From a virus: DNA of 56,243 bases. The position numbers and the translations under genes are program-made. The stretch spans positions 1 through 56,243 of the IMG/VR virus record IMGVR_UViG_3300019458_000040, one strand, 5' to 3'. Positions 8,281-14,677 of this stretch are shown here, one piece after another (within the stretch, counting starts at the first letter, position 1; each line of letters starts with the position of its first letter). The notes under the pieces are model-generated. The model was given only the letters and a program-made list of their open reading frames with translations. It searched no databases and was not told where the DNA came from.

Positions 8281-8477
8281 AACCGGCACCGAACCTCGAC
8301 CGCAAGACCGCGCGGCGCATCGCGGAGGCGCTCGACCTGACGCGGGTCGCGAGCGTGGGCGGGGTGTCCGGTAGCGTCCTGATCCACTTCGATCGCGCAG
8401 TTCTGGCCGACGCGATCTACACCGCCGCCAACGCCCCGCGCAATGCGAAGGCGGGGAAGGGGCGAGCGAAGCCGTGA
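8277..8477 (+). CDS. small hypothetical protein
   Basis: 66 residues from GTG 8277, behind AAGGGGG and overlapping the previous stop by 4 bases. LDRKTARRIAEALDLTRVASVGGVSGSVLIHFDRAVLADAIY reads as two short helices and a strand. Unknown. Confidence 0.5.
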   Translation: MKPAPNLDRKTARRIAEALDLTRVASVGGVSGSVLIHFDRAVLADAIYTAANAPRNAKAGKGRAKP

Positions 8478-8590
8478 GCCCCATCGCTCCCGACAACCGC
8501 GCTCGATACCCAAAGGACTGGCGCGCGATCCGCAGTACGGTTTCCGGCGAGAGTGTCGGTGGCCGCGGAACGCGTGTTGAGGAAAGTGAC
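8474..8590 (+). pseudogene. remnant of a phage HNH endonuclease N-terminus
   Basis: The 39 codons after the GTG at 8474 read SPIAPDNRARYPKDWRAI and then GGRGTRVEE. This resembles the remembered start of small phage HNH endonucleases ('RYPKDWPAISRRIRxERAGGRCE...CG'), but the cysteines and the rest of the domain are missing; the frame runs on into the next small gene. The piece is therefore read as a decayed or recombined HNH start now fused in frame to an unrelated gene. It could also simply be the N-terminus of one 105-residue protein. Confidence 0.4.
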
Positions 8591-8791
8591 ATGAGCGAGA
8601 GACTGACGGACGACATTCGCATCGAGTGCGACCGACTCCACGGGGTCCTAGTTCAACGCGGGATTGACTCGCTGATTCTCGATGCTGCCGACGCGATCGT
8701 GAAGCTCCGGGCCGAGCCGGCGAAGCTGAAGCGCGGGAACCCGTCGCTTGACGAGTCGCTGAACATGGGAGATGGGAGTTACAGGCCATGA
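8591..8791 (+). CDS. small hypothetical protein
   Basis: 66 residues from ATG 8591, chosen because GAGGAAA lies 8 bases upstream; the in-frame GTG at 8474 would add the HNH-like segment described separately. SERLTDDIRIECDRLHGVLVQRGIDSLILDAADAIVKLRAE is helical. Unknown function. Overlaps the next gene by 4 bases. Confidence 0.5.
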   Translation: MSERLTDDIRIECDRLHGVLVQRGIDSLILDAADAIVKLRAEPAKLKRGNPSLDESLNMGDGSYRP

Positions 8792-9183
8792 GTAAGAGAC
8801 CGTCGGACGAGGAGATCATCGAAGTCCTAAAGTCCGCGAGGGAGACCACGTTATCGAAAGCGATGGCTCTCGGGGGTGATCGGTCCGGGGCGGTCAAGCG
8901 CGAGATCGAGCGAATTGACTGCGCGATCGAAACGCTCCGCCTCCGCACCCCCACTCCACCCCGTCTCACCGAGGCGCAGAGGGCGAGGGTGGAGGATGTG
9001 CGGGATATGCGCAAGAACGTAGAGTCTGCCCCCGATCGCGCAACGGACTACGCCAATCGGGGCGACTATGTGGCCGCTCAGTTCACACAAGAGGACGCCG
9101 CAATAGACAGGGCGAAGCTCGGAACCGAAGGGATCGACGACCTTCTCGAAATCCTCGACACCCTGACCGGAGGCAGGCCATGA
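8788..9183 (+). CDS. hypothetical early protein with LTExQ...RD module
   Basis: 131 residues. After a helical start it has RLTEAQRARVEDVRDMRKNV, then a stretch with DAAIDRAKLGTEGIDDLLEILDTLTGG. The order 'RE/RDx(6)... DxxFIAxARxDxPxLLxxVExL' is a very common pattern in small phage and actinobacterial proteins of unknown role. A similar start and end recurs in the gene at 10186, so the two may share a module. The last residues TGGRP are encoded by the start cassette of the next gene. Confidence 0.55.
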   Translation: MSKRPSDEEIIEVLKSARETTLSKAMALGGDRSGAVKREIERIDCAIETLRLRTPTPPRLTEAQRARVEDVRDMRKNVESAPDRATDYANRGDYVAAQFTQEDAAIDRAKLGTEGIDDLLEILDTLTGGRP

Positions 9184-9587
9184 ATCTCGAAAATGCCCTC
9201 CGCGCCGACCGCACTCGATTCATCGATGAGGCCAAACTCATCGATCGCCAGATGATCGATCTCAGAAATCGCCGGGTCTCGATAGAGAACAAGTTGGCAG
9301 CGATTGACGTTCTTCTGAACGACGGCAAGGAATCCAACGAGCCGTTTCCGAACGGTACGATGCGGCATGACGTAGCTCGTGTGGTTAGAGACGCGGGCAA
9401 GGACATGTCAACCCGAGAAGTGGCCGATGCGCTTGAGGCGATGGGGCACCCGAAGAGCCATCTGTATTCGCGAGTCGCCGCCGCACTGCACGGCGCAACC
9501 CAGTTCGTTGAATCCGTTGGCAAATCGACATGGCGTTATCGCAATACGAACCGCGACGCATCAGGCCAGACCGGAGACAAGCCATGA
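9180..9587 (+). CDS. coiled-coil plus winged-helix protein (HARE-HTH-like)
   Basis: 135 residues. Residues 1-45 are a helical coil (FIDEAKLIDRQMIDLRNRRVSIENK). Residues about 60-125 look like a winged helix of HARE-HTH type: VARVVRDAGKDMSTREVADALEAMG, then HLYSRVAAALHGATQFVESV, then STWRYR. Such domains bind DNA or chromatin-like complexes in bacteria and often accompany restriction or modification enzymes; here it may be a phage regulator. Start cassette CCGGAGGCAGGCC precedes the ATG. Confidence 0.6.
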   Translation: MNLENALRADRTRFIDEAKLIDRQMIDLRNRRVSIENKLAAIDVLLNDGKESNEPFPNGTMRHDVARVVRDAGKDMSTREVADALEAMGHPKSHLYSRVAAALHGATQFVESVGKSTWRYRNTNRDASGQTGDKP

Positions 9588-9883
9588 GCCAGGAGATGAC
9601 CGCGACGGAATACGAGGAGACGATGAATCAGGTCGCACTCTTAGGAAGGCTCGTAGAGAGCCTCCGGATCGACGACGCGATGCGCCTCGTGAATCGCGCG
9701 GAGGACGTCGGCTTTCTCTTCGTCGCTCCATTCAACTACACGCGCGGGCTCAAGAACACGCGCGACGCGATGGATCTCCTTTGGCCGCTTCGGCAGTTTC
9801 AGCGCAGTGTGTGTGCCGTGAAGCAGCGCGCCATCGACGAAGGGCGCGTGAAAACGGAGACCACAACCGGAGGCAAGCCATGA
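9584..9883 (+). CDS. small hypothetical protein
   Basis: 99 residues, start cassette CCGGAGACAAGCC just before the ATG. YEETMNQVALLGRLVESLRIDDAMRLVNRAEDVGFLFVAPF suggests a helical N-terminus. Ends in TTGGKP, again encoded by the next start cassette. Unknown. Confidence 0.55.
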   Translation: MSQEMTATEYEETMNQVALLGRLVESLRIDDAMRLVNRAEDVGFLFVAPFNYTRGLKNTRDAMDLLWPLRQFQRSVCAVKQRAIDEGRVKTETTTGGKP

Positions 9884-10119
9884 GCGGAGAAGATAGGGAG
9901 CACGATCCCTACTCGCATTACCAGGACTGGGAGCGGCTCATGGGTCTCGCCGCTAATTCGGCGCAATGCGAGCGACCCGACATGCCCGATGGCAACAGCG
10001 CCGATTGTCCGTGTCCCCCCTGTGCGATAGCGAACTGGTGGGATGGCCTCGACGGTCTGGAGAGGGGAATCTTGTTCGCGGGAATGGTCGAGCAGGGATT
10101 CGACTGGGGTAAGAAATGA
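9880..10119 (+). CDS. small Cys/Trp-rich hypothetical protein
   Basis: 79 residues behind CCGGAGGCAAGCC. It has CPCPPC in the middle and WWDGLDGLERGILFAGMVEQGF at the end. The cysteine cluster may bind metal. Unknown. Confidence 0.55.
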   Translation: MSGEDREHDPYSHYQDWERLMGLAANSAQCERPDMPDGNSADCPCPPCAIANWWDGLDGLERGILFAGMVEQGFDWGKK

Positions 10120-10185
10120 GGCCCAAGGACCAGGAGCACGACCGTGCCAGTTTTAGACCATTGATCGTCTAGCCGGAGGCAAGCC

Positions 10186-10668
10186 ATGAGCGGACTGACG
10201 GAGGAACAGGCGGGGCGGATTGAAGTGATTCGAGATCGCGTCCGCCTGTGGGGTCGAACTGTATTTGAAAGCGACTTTCGCGACCTCCTCTCCATCATCG
10301 ACTCCCTCACGGCGGCGGTTGAGGCGAGGGAGGGGGAGTGCTTGAGTCTGAAGCGCCCCGTCTGCGCGGACTGCGGATACGTCGAGAATTGGGACGAGGA
10401 TGGATGCTGCTCGACCTGTGGACGAGACGTGGTGTTCTCGATCGAGCAGGGGGCTCAGGCCCTAAAGGACGCGCTCGACGGCGTTGAATCTCGCGATGCC
10501 GAGATCGTCCGCTTGAAGGGGATCGCGCGGGGGCTGTACGGGGCGCTGGATCTCGCCCTGACTACACTCGAGCATTTAGAGCGCGTGGCTCCATCCGCGA
10601 GTTCGCCGAGGAGCAGCAGAAAGGAACACCGTGAGAAGCCGGGAAGAGATCGAGCATCGCATCCGTGA
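10186..10668 (+). CDS. early protein with zinc ribbon
   Basis: 160 residues behind CCGGAGGCAAGCC. Starts GLTEEQAGRIEVIRDRVR and has DLLSIIDSLT, echoing the gene at 8788; then a treble-clef/zinc-ribbon pair CADCGY...CCSTCG (about residues 59-81); then a helical stretch with DAEIVRLKG. The last 30 residues overlap the next gene and are basic. Function unknown; nucleic-acid or protein contact through zinc is likely. Confidence 0.55.
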   Translation: MSGLTEEQAGRIEVIRDRVRLWGRTVFESDFRDLLSIIDSLTAAVEAREGECLSLKRPVCADCGYVENWDEDGCCSTCGRDVVFSIEQGAQALKDALDGVESRDAEIVRLKGIARGLYGALDLALTTLEHLERVAPSASSPRSSRKEHREKPGRDRASHP

Positions 10669-10867
10669 GATCGAGAGCGACGAGCGGATGGGCTACGAGC
10701 CTGCTCTCATCGACGTCAACGCGCCACTTGCGCTAATTCAGGTGGAAGGGAAGGTCGCGGTCGCCGCGCTCAAGTGGGCTCTCGGCGAAGGCGCGTACTG
10801 CGCCGGCAGTTACCCGCACCGCGAGTTCGCCGAGGGGGCGGGGGAGGAAAGGGAGGCGGGAAAGTGA
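10631..10867 (+). CDS. small conserved-looking phage protein
   Basis: 78 residues from GTG 10631 with AAGGA 7 bases upstream, overlapping the end of the previous gene by 38 bases. REEIEHRIREIESDERMG...LALIQVEGKVAVAALKWALGE is the pattern of a small phage protein seen in many genomes, with a helical start and a hydrophobic 'GKxxALKWxLGE' end. Role unknown. Confidence 0.6.
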   Translation: MRSREEIEHRIREIESDERMGYEPALIDVNAPLALIQVEGKVAVAALKWALGEGAYCAGSYPHREFAEGAGEEREAGK

Positions 10868-11343
10868 ACGCGGAGCGCGAGAGAGAACTGCTCGGGTTGA
10901 TCGTAGCCTACATGGGCCTAGTAGGAGCAAGCCCGGGTGTATTCATTAGCGAGGGTAAGAATCCAGCCGTAGTGGCCGACTTTAGAAGGCCACGCCGAGT
11001 GCCGACAGGTGCCCAGTTGTGCTCTGAACGGTACGAGAATTCGAGCATAATCGAACGGTTCACGCTTCCGGCCGCTTGGGCCGAGTCCGAAGCGTGCCTC
11101 CGCGAAGTGGCCGGGGAGTGCGCGGTGCGCTGTGTGGAGGTCTCCTACTCTCCGGAGGGGAGTCGCGTCAATCTCCGCTACGTCGAGCCTGTAGTCGTGT
11201 CCGAAATGAGCGATGTGATTGAGCGCACCGCTCAGGGAAACGACCCTTCCCGCCCCGTCGCCCTCCTCAAAGCGTTCGACGCGGCGTTCGGAGGGACGGG
11301 CGCTTCGAAATATCTCCGCCCCGACTCGGAGGGCGCGCGGTGA
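10864..11343 (+). CDS. hypothetical protein
   Basis: 159 residues from GTG 10864 (GTGA overlap). Mixed strands and helices; no motif I can name. ELLGLIVAYMGLVGASPGVFI near the start is hydrophobic but interrupted, so not clearly a membrane span. The early-codon usage here is more A/T-rich than in the structural genes. Confidence 0.55.
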   Translation: MNAERERELLGLIVAYMGLVGASPGVFISEGKNPAVVADFRRPRRVPTGAQLCSERYENSSIIERFTLPAAWAESEACLREVAGECAVRCVEVSYSPEGSRVNLRYVEPVVVSEMSDVIERTAQGNDPSRPVALLKAFDAAFGGTGASKYLRPDSEGAR

Positions 11344-11522
11344 CCGATCTCCCGCTGTCTCTCGACTCGTCTCAAGCGGCTCGCGTCGTTGAGGCGCTGG
11401 CTCGTCGGGGGAAGGTCGAATGCTGTTTCATCAACGGCCATCAACTTGATGGCGCGATGGAGGTCACCCTCTTGGTGACCGCAGTCGTGCCGGACGCCAA
11501 ACATCGAAAGGACAGGAAATAA
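11340..11522 (+). CDS. small hypothetical protein before the Acb2-like gene
   Basis: 60 residues from GTG 11340 (GTGA overlap). LSLDSSQAARVVEALARRGKVECCFINGHQLDGAMEVTLLVTAVV reads as helix then strands. Its TAA overlaps the next ATG by one base, so it is coupled to the Acb2-like gene. Unknown. Confidence 0.5.
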   Translation: MTDLPLSLDSSQAARVVEALARRGKVECCFINGHQLDGAMEVTLLVTAVVPDAKHRKDRK

Positions 11523-11746
11523 TGGGACAGGTAACGAAGGACAACGTCGAGCAGGTCTTCACCTACCAGAAGCCGCGCGAGGATCAGATTCCGAAGTTCG
11601 ACGCGATTCGATCAGCGGCGGTCGCGCTCGCAAGGGCGATCCTCGACAACTGCCCGCCGTGCGCGGACACATCGGCGGCACTACGTCTCCTCCGTGACGC
11701 TCGGATGACAGCGAACGCGGCGATCGCGCTCGATGGAGCGATCTGA
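11522..11746 (+). CDS. acb2: Acb2-family cyclic-nucleotide sponge (anti-CBASS)
   Basis: 74 residues. The pattern FTYQKPREDQIPKFDAIR, followed by AAVALARAILDNCPP and ALRLLRDARMTANAAIAL, closely follows the remembered Acb2/Tad1-type helical hairpin protein of Pseudomonas phage PaMx33 ('FTYHPPKxDQxxRYExIR', 'LALxINExCPxS', 'ALTxLExAVMWANAAIA'). Acb2 forms hexamers that trap cyclic di- and trinucleotides made by CBASS cyclases, so the effector is not activated. Tyr15 and Arg30 lie where, by a +4 offset, the ligand-binding Tyr11 and Lys26 of Acb2 would be (numbers from memory). The length fits the family. It sits in an operon of small accessory genes and overlaps both neighbours by one base. Confidence 0.75.
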   Translation: MGQVTKDNVEQVFTYQKPREDQIPKFDAIRSAAVALARAILDNCPPCADTSAALRLLRDARMTANAAIALDGAI

Positions 11747-11961
11747 TGGGCCTCCTGACAATCACAACGCGCGGGAGCTTCAAACCGCAGGTCGCTACGT
11801 TTTCGGCGATGAAGCACGCTCACGCCCAAGCCGTTGCGGGGGCGATCAGGTGGCTCTCGGAGGTCGTACTTCCCGAGGCGATCGAACAGGATCATCGACT
11901 CCACAAGGAAGGTTCGGCCCCGGAGGACGGGTTATTTGGTGCAGGCGAGACGAGGGTCTGA
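11746..11961 (+). CDS. small phage protein after Acb2-like gene
   Basis: 71 residues; ATG overlaps the previous stop (TGATG). LLTITTRGSFKPQVATFSAMKHAHAQAVAGAIRWLSEVVLPEAIEQDHRLHKEG. The combination 'RGSF...FSAMxxxHAxAVAxAIxxLxxxxLPxAIxxDHxLHxxG' is one I have the impression of seeing in other phage early regions, always uncharacterised. Because of its neighbour it is a candidate counter-defence gene, which is inference only. Confidence 0.6.
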   Translation: MGLLTITTRGSFKPQVATFSAMKHAHAQAVAGAIRWLSEVVLPEAIEQDHRLHKEGSAPEDGLFGAGETRV

Positions 11962-11962
11962 C

Positions 11963-12241
11963 ATGACCGATCTCCGGTTCGATGAGGAGGCGAGGGCGCT
12001 CTACGGGAAACTCTTCAATCGTGGGGTCGAGACGTTGGTCGACGAACACGAGGTCGCGAGGATCGAATCCGCCCTCCGCGCCGCCGCCGCGAAGGCGCTG
12101 AGGTGGGCAGCGAATCTCGAAAGCGACCTCGCTTTCACGCACCACGAGCTGCCGGACCTTAGGCGACTGATGCGAGAGAAGGCCGCCTCCCTCTGTGCCC
12201 CCGCCAACGATGCGAATGACGACTCCAACAAGAAAGGATAA
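11963..12241 (+). CDS. small helical protein with APAND...KKG tail
   Basis: 92 residues, wholly helical in composition (LRFDEEARALYGKLFNRGVETLV, RIESALRAAAAKALRWAANLE). The tail APANDANDDSNKKG is repeated in altered form at the end of the next protein, together with the following AAGAAAGGATAA. Unknown function. Confidence 0.55.
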   Translation: MTDLRFDEEARALYGKLFNRGVETLVDEHEVARIESALRAAAAKALRWAANLESDLAFTHHELPDLRRLMREKAASLCAPANDANDDSNKKG

Positions 12242-12244
12242 GCA

Positions 12245-12616
12245 ATGACCGATTTCATCGACTTAGCTCTCGGCGTGCTTGGCGGCAAAAGCCCCGAGGA
12301 GCTTGGCTGCCGGAAGATCGCGCAACTGGACGCGAGAGACAACGCGGGCATCGGCGTCTCGACGATGTGGATGCCGGACGTGGAGCGGTACGAGACCGCG
12401 GTATACGACGGCTTCGAGCCGGGCGCCACCTACCCTGTCGAGCGATACATGACCGAGGAGGCTGCGCTCGAAGGTCATGCGAAGTGGGTTTCGCAGGCGA
12501 AGCCGGGTGTCGAGATCAAGCCGCTTGGTGTCGGAGACTCGGAGTTTCTCGCAGGCGCGCCGCACGTCCTCGCCCCCGCCAACGATTCAAGTGCCGACAT
12601 GCCCAAGAAAGGATAA
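12245..12616 (+). CDS. conserved-looking phage protein (VSTxW family)
   Basis: 123 residues. IGVSTMWMPDVERYETAVYDG and VERYMTEEAALEGHAKWV match a pattern common in phage small proteins ('VSTVWLGLDHxFxxGxPxxFETMVF...RYxTEEEALAGHxxxV'), of unknown function. The tail APANDSSADMPKKG repeats that of the previous protein. Follows the previous stop by 3 bases. Confidence 0.6.
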   Translation: MTDFIDLALGVLGGKSPEELGCRKIAQLDARDNAGIGVSTMWMPDVERYETAVYDGFEPGATYPVERYMTEEAALEGHAKWVSQAKPGVEIKPLGVGDSEFLAGAPHVLAPANDSSADMPKKG

Positions 12617-12620
12617 CCCC

Positions 12621-13514
12621 GTGGCAACACTCACCGCCTCTCACGCCGGATCGTTCCCAGTCCCTCTCTCCGCCCCGTCGATCGCGCCGAACGGTGACGG
12701 GTCGTACAGCGTCGTCGGGGGCGGCGGATTCTTCCGCTGGACCCCAGGCGAACCGCCCACGTTGGTCATCGCGGAGGGCGTCCGGGAGTTCTGCGGACTG
12801 ACCGTCGAGGACTCGACCGCGACGCTCTGGGGCGGGCGCTTCGCTGAGACGATGTTCGGCGCTCTCGTAGACTCGGAGGCGCGCGACGTCGCCAGCGGCG
12901 CCGTCCTCACGATAGTCCCGCCGATCATCCTCCCGGAGCCCATTGCCTTCCCGGGCACCGTGCGCCGCGGCCGCAACGTCCTGCTGGTCGGCGGGCTGTC
13001 CGGTGGCAACGCCGCGCTCCGCTCGATCGTACTGGTCCGCGACGGCGCCGCCCGGAAGCTCCCGCTCCTCCTCCCCGTCGCCGGGCATGGGCAGCTCGCC
13101 GCCGACGGGCGTCGCTGCTACCTCGGTATCTCGACCGAGTTCGGCACGACCTTCGTCGAGAAGGAAGATGGGCAGCCGCTCGCGACCGGGCTCAACACCA
13201 TCATCCCCGGACGCCCGCTCTCCGGCCTCGCGCTCGCGCAGCGCGACCCCGATTCCTTCTTCGCGGTCGGCGGCGTCGGCCACGGCTACGAGTCGCCGAC
13301 CGTGTACCTCCACGACTCGGGCGTGACAACCATCGTTGGCGACCTCGCGACACCGAAGCCCGACTCTACGGACCTCGAGCCGCTCTTCCTCGCGCACGCA
13401 GCGGCCGTGTACGTCTCCGGCAAGCTCTACCTTCTCGGCGGGACGCGTCGGCGCCGGAGCGGGCTCTCCTTCGAGCAGTGGGCGTCGGCGGGCATCTTCG
13501 AGGTCGCGGTATGA
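12621..13514 (+). CDS. Kelch-like beta-propeller protein
   Basis: 297 residues from GTG 12621. The protein is a run of short strands with Gly-Gly pairs: GSYSVVGGGGFFRW, NVLLVGGLSGG, SFFAVGGVGHGYE and LYLLGGTRR. Recurrent 'hhhhGG' strands followed by an aromatic are the hallmark of Kelch-type propeller blades; five to six blades would fit the length. No signal peptide is seen. In an early operon of small genes this is unexpected: it may bind a host protein or be a moron. Function not known. Confidence 0.55.
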   Translation: MATLTASHAGSFPVPLSAPSIAPNGDGSYSVVGGGGFFRWTPGEPPTLVIAEGVREFCGLTVEDSTATLWGGRFAETMFGALVDSEARDVASGAVLTIVPPIILPEPIAFPGTVRRGRNVLLVGGLSGGNAALRSIVLVRDGAARKLPLLLPVAGHGQLAADGRRCYLGISTEFGTTFVEKEDGQPLATGLNTIIPGRPLSGLALAQRDPDSFFAVGGVGHGYESPTVYLHDSGVTTIVGDLATPKPDSTDLEPLFLAHAAAVYVSGKLYLLGGTRRRRSGLSFEQWASAGIFEVAV

Positions 13515-13640
13515 AGAAAGGCGACACGATCCCCATCCGCTCATCGACCGGCGGCAGTTTCCCTGTCACGTTCCAGTCCGAGGGCCAATGTCGCGGGTGC
13601 GAGGCACCCATAACAAGATCGCTTGTCTTCGAAAGGCGAA
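13511..13640 (+). other. start of a small gene without its own stop
   Basis: An ATG at 13511 overlaps the previous stop (ATGA) and opens KKGDTIPIRSSTGGSFPVTF, then CRGCEAPI with a CxxC. The frame meets no stop until 14677 because it runs on through the next gene in a shadow frame and joins the gene at 13949. Either a stop has been lost, or only the first ~45 codons are real. Confidence 0.35.
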
Positions 13641-13952
13641 ATGACCGAAGCCCGCTCTCGATCAACCGACCCGCGGACCTCGCGCGAAGCCGCACGCGCC
13701 GTCGAATCCCGCGGCGTCGCCCGAGCCCAGCGCGAGAAGTGCCTCGCGGAGGTCCGGCGGAAGCCGGGGCAGACCGCCGCCGAGATCGCGCTCCAGGTCG
13801 GGCTCGAGCGACACGCGCCCTCGAGGCGGTTGCCGGAGCTGCGGGAGGCAGGGCTCGTCGTCAACGGGGCGGCGAGGAAGTGCGGGGTCGTGGGGAGTCT
13901 GAGTTTGACGTGGTGGGCGAGGGTCGGGGGGCAGGGGGTGCTGTTCGGATGA
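13641..13952 (+). CDS. winged-helix protein of the DPxTSxEAA type
   Basis: 103 residues from ATG 13641 (AAAGGCG upstream). STDPRTSREAARAVE followed by a winged helix QREKCLAEVRRKPGQTAAEIALQVGLE, RRLPELREAGLVVNG and SLSLTWW. Proteins starting 'TDPxTSxxAA' with this wing are frequent in phages and are believed to be small DNA-binding proteins. It is a clear paralogue of the next gene over the whole winged helix, and overlaps it by 4 bases. Confidence 0.7.
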   Translation: MTEARSRSTDPRTSREAARAVESRGVARAQREKCLAEVRRKPGQTAAEIALQVGLERHAPSRRLPELREAGLVVNGAARKCGVVGSLSLTWWARVGGQGVLFG

Positions 13953-14677
13953 ACACCAACAACCGAGAGGAATCTCATGCCGTGGCCCGCGCGGCTAGGG
14001 CCTCGGCTGTCGCGTCCACGCAGCGCGGAATCTTCCTCTCGGCTATTCGCAAGATGCCGGGATCGACGAGCGGTGAGATTGCTCGGGAGACAGGGCTTGA
14101 TCGGCGCAAACTGTTATCGTCGCTTTTCGCGTTGCGTAGTCTCGGCTTCGTCGTAAATGGGAAGCCACGGAAGCGTGTTGATGCCAATAGATACTCCCTA
14201 ACGTGGTGGCCGACGGACAAGGTGTATTCGCCCAACCAATGGACTGTAGGGAGACTTGTGGCATTCGTTCGTGAGTTGGATAGGCGAGGGCTGAGACTTA
14301 AGGATCTTGCCTACTCGACGCGGAGTGGCTTCTACAGAGCCGCACGTAAACTAATGGGACTCGGTGCGGTAGACAAGATCTACTCTTTAGCCGGTGTTGA
14401 AAAGCCGCTACACGGAGCTTTCAAGAACGACAAGTCCAGCATTGTCCGGATTATCCTGTCTGAGAATCGGGCCGGGCTACCGATGAACACCGCGAGCTTT
14501 CACCGGCGCCACCCGCTTGCGTACTACAACGCACTTCGATTCTTTGGGACGCGGTCATGGGCTGACGTGCTTCATCGATGCGGCATCGATCCTCTAAGGG
14601 TGCAGATCAACATGTCCGTCAAGGAGCGATTGCGCTTCAGCCCCGAACGATCCAACAGCAAAGGAAAGACATGCTGA
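13949..14677 (+). CDS. winged-helix protein with two homing-endonuclease-associated repeats
   Basis: 242 residues. Residues 20-87 repeat the winged helix of the preceding gene (STSGEIARETGLDRRKLLSSLFALRSLGFVVNGKPRK, then YSLTWW). Residues 99-151 and 163-214 each follow the pattern of the homing-endonuclease-associated repeat (Pfam HNH_repeat): hydrophobic helix, 'GLRLKDL / GLPMNTA', an aromatic pair FYRAA or YYNAL, 'FG.xSWADVLHRCGIDPLRV'. No nuclease motif is seen, so this is probably a DNA-binding protein derived from intron/homing systems. Codon use is more A/T-rich than in neighbours, suggesting transfer. Confidence 0.65.
   Translation: MNTNNREESHAVARAARASAVASTQRGIFLSAIRKMPGSTSGEIARETGLDRRKLLSSLFALRSLGFVVNGKPRKRVDANRYSLTWWPTDKVYSPNQWTVGRLVAFVRELDRRGLRLKDLAYSTRSGFYRAARKLMGLGAVDKIYSLAGVEKPLHGAFKNDKSSIVRIILSENRAGLPMNTASFHRRHPLAYYNALRFFGTRSWADVLHRCGIDPLRVQINMSVKERLRFSPERSNSKGKTC

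Noticed and set aside
10116-10172. 18-codon frame coupled to the gene ending at 10119
   Set aside because: Only the ATGA overlap supports it; too short and without ribosome site, so left as the short spacer before the start cassette at 10173.
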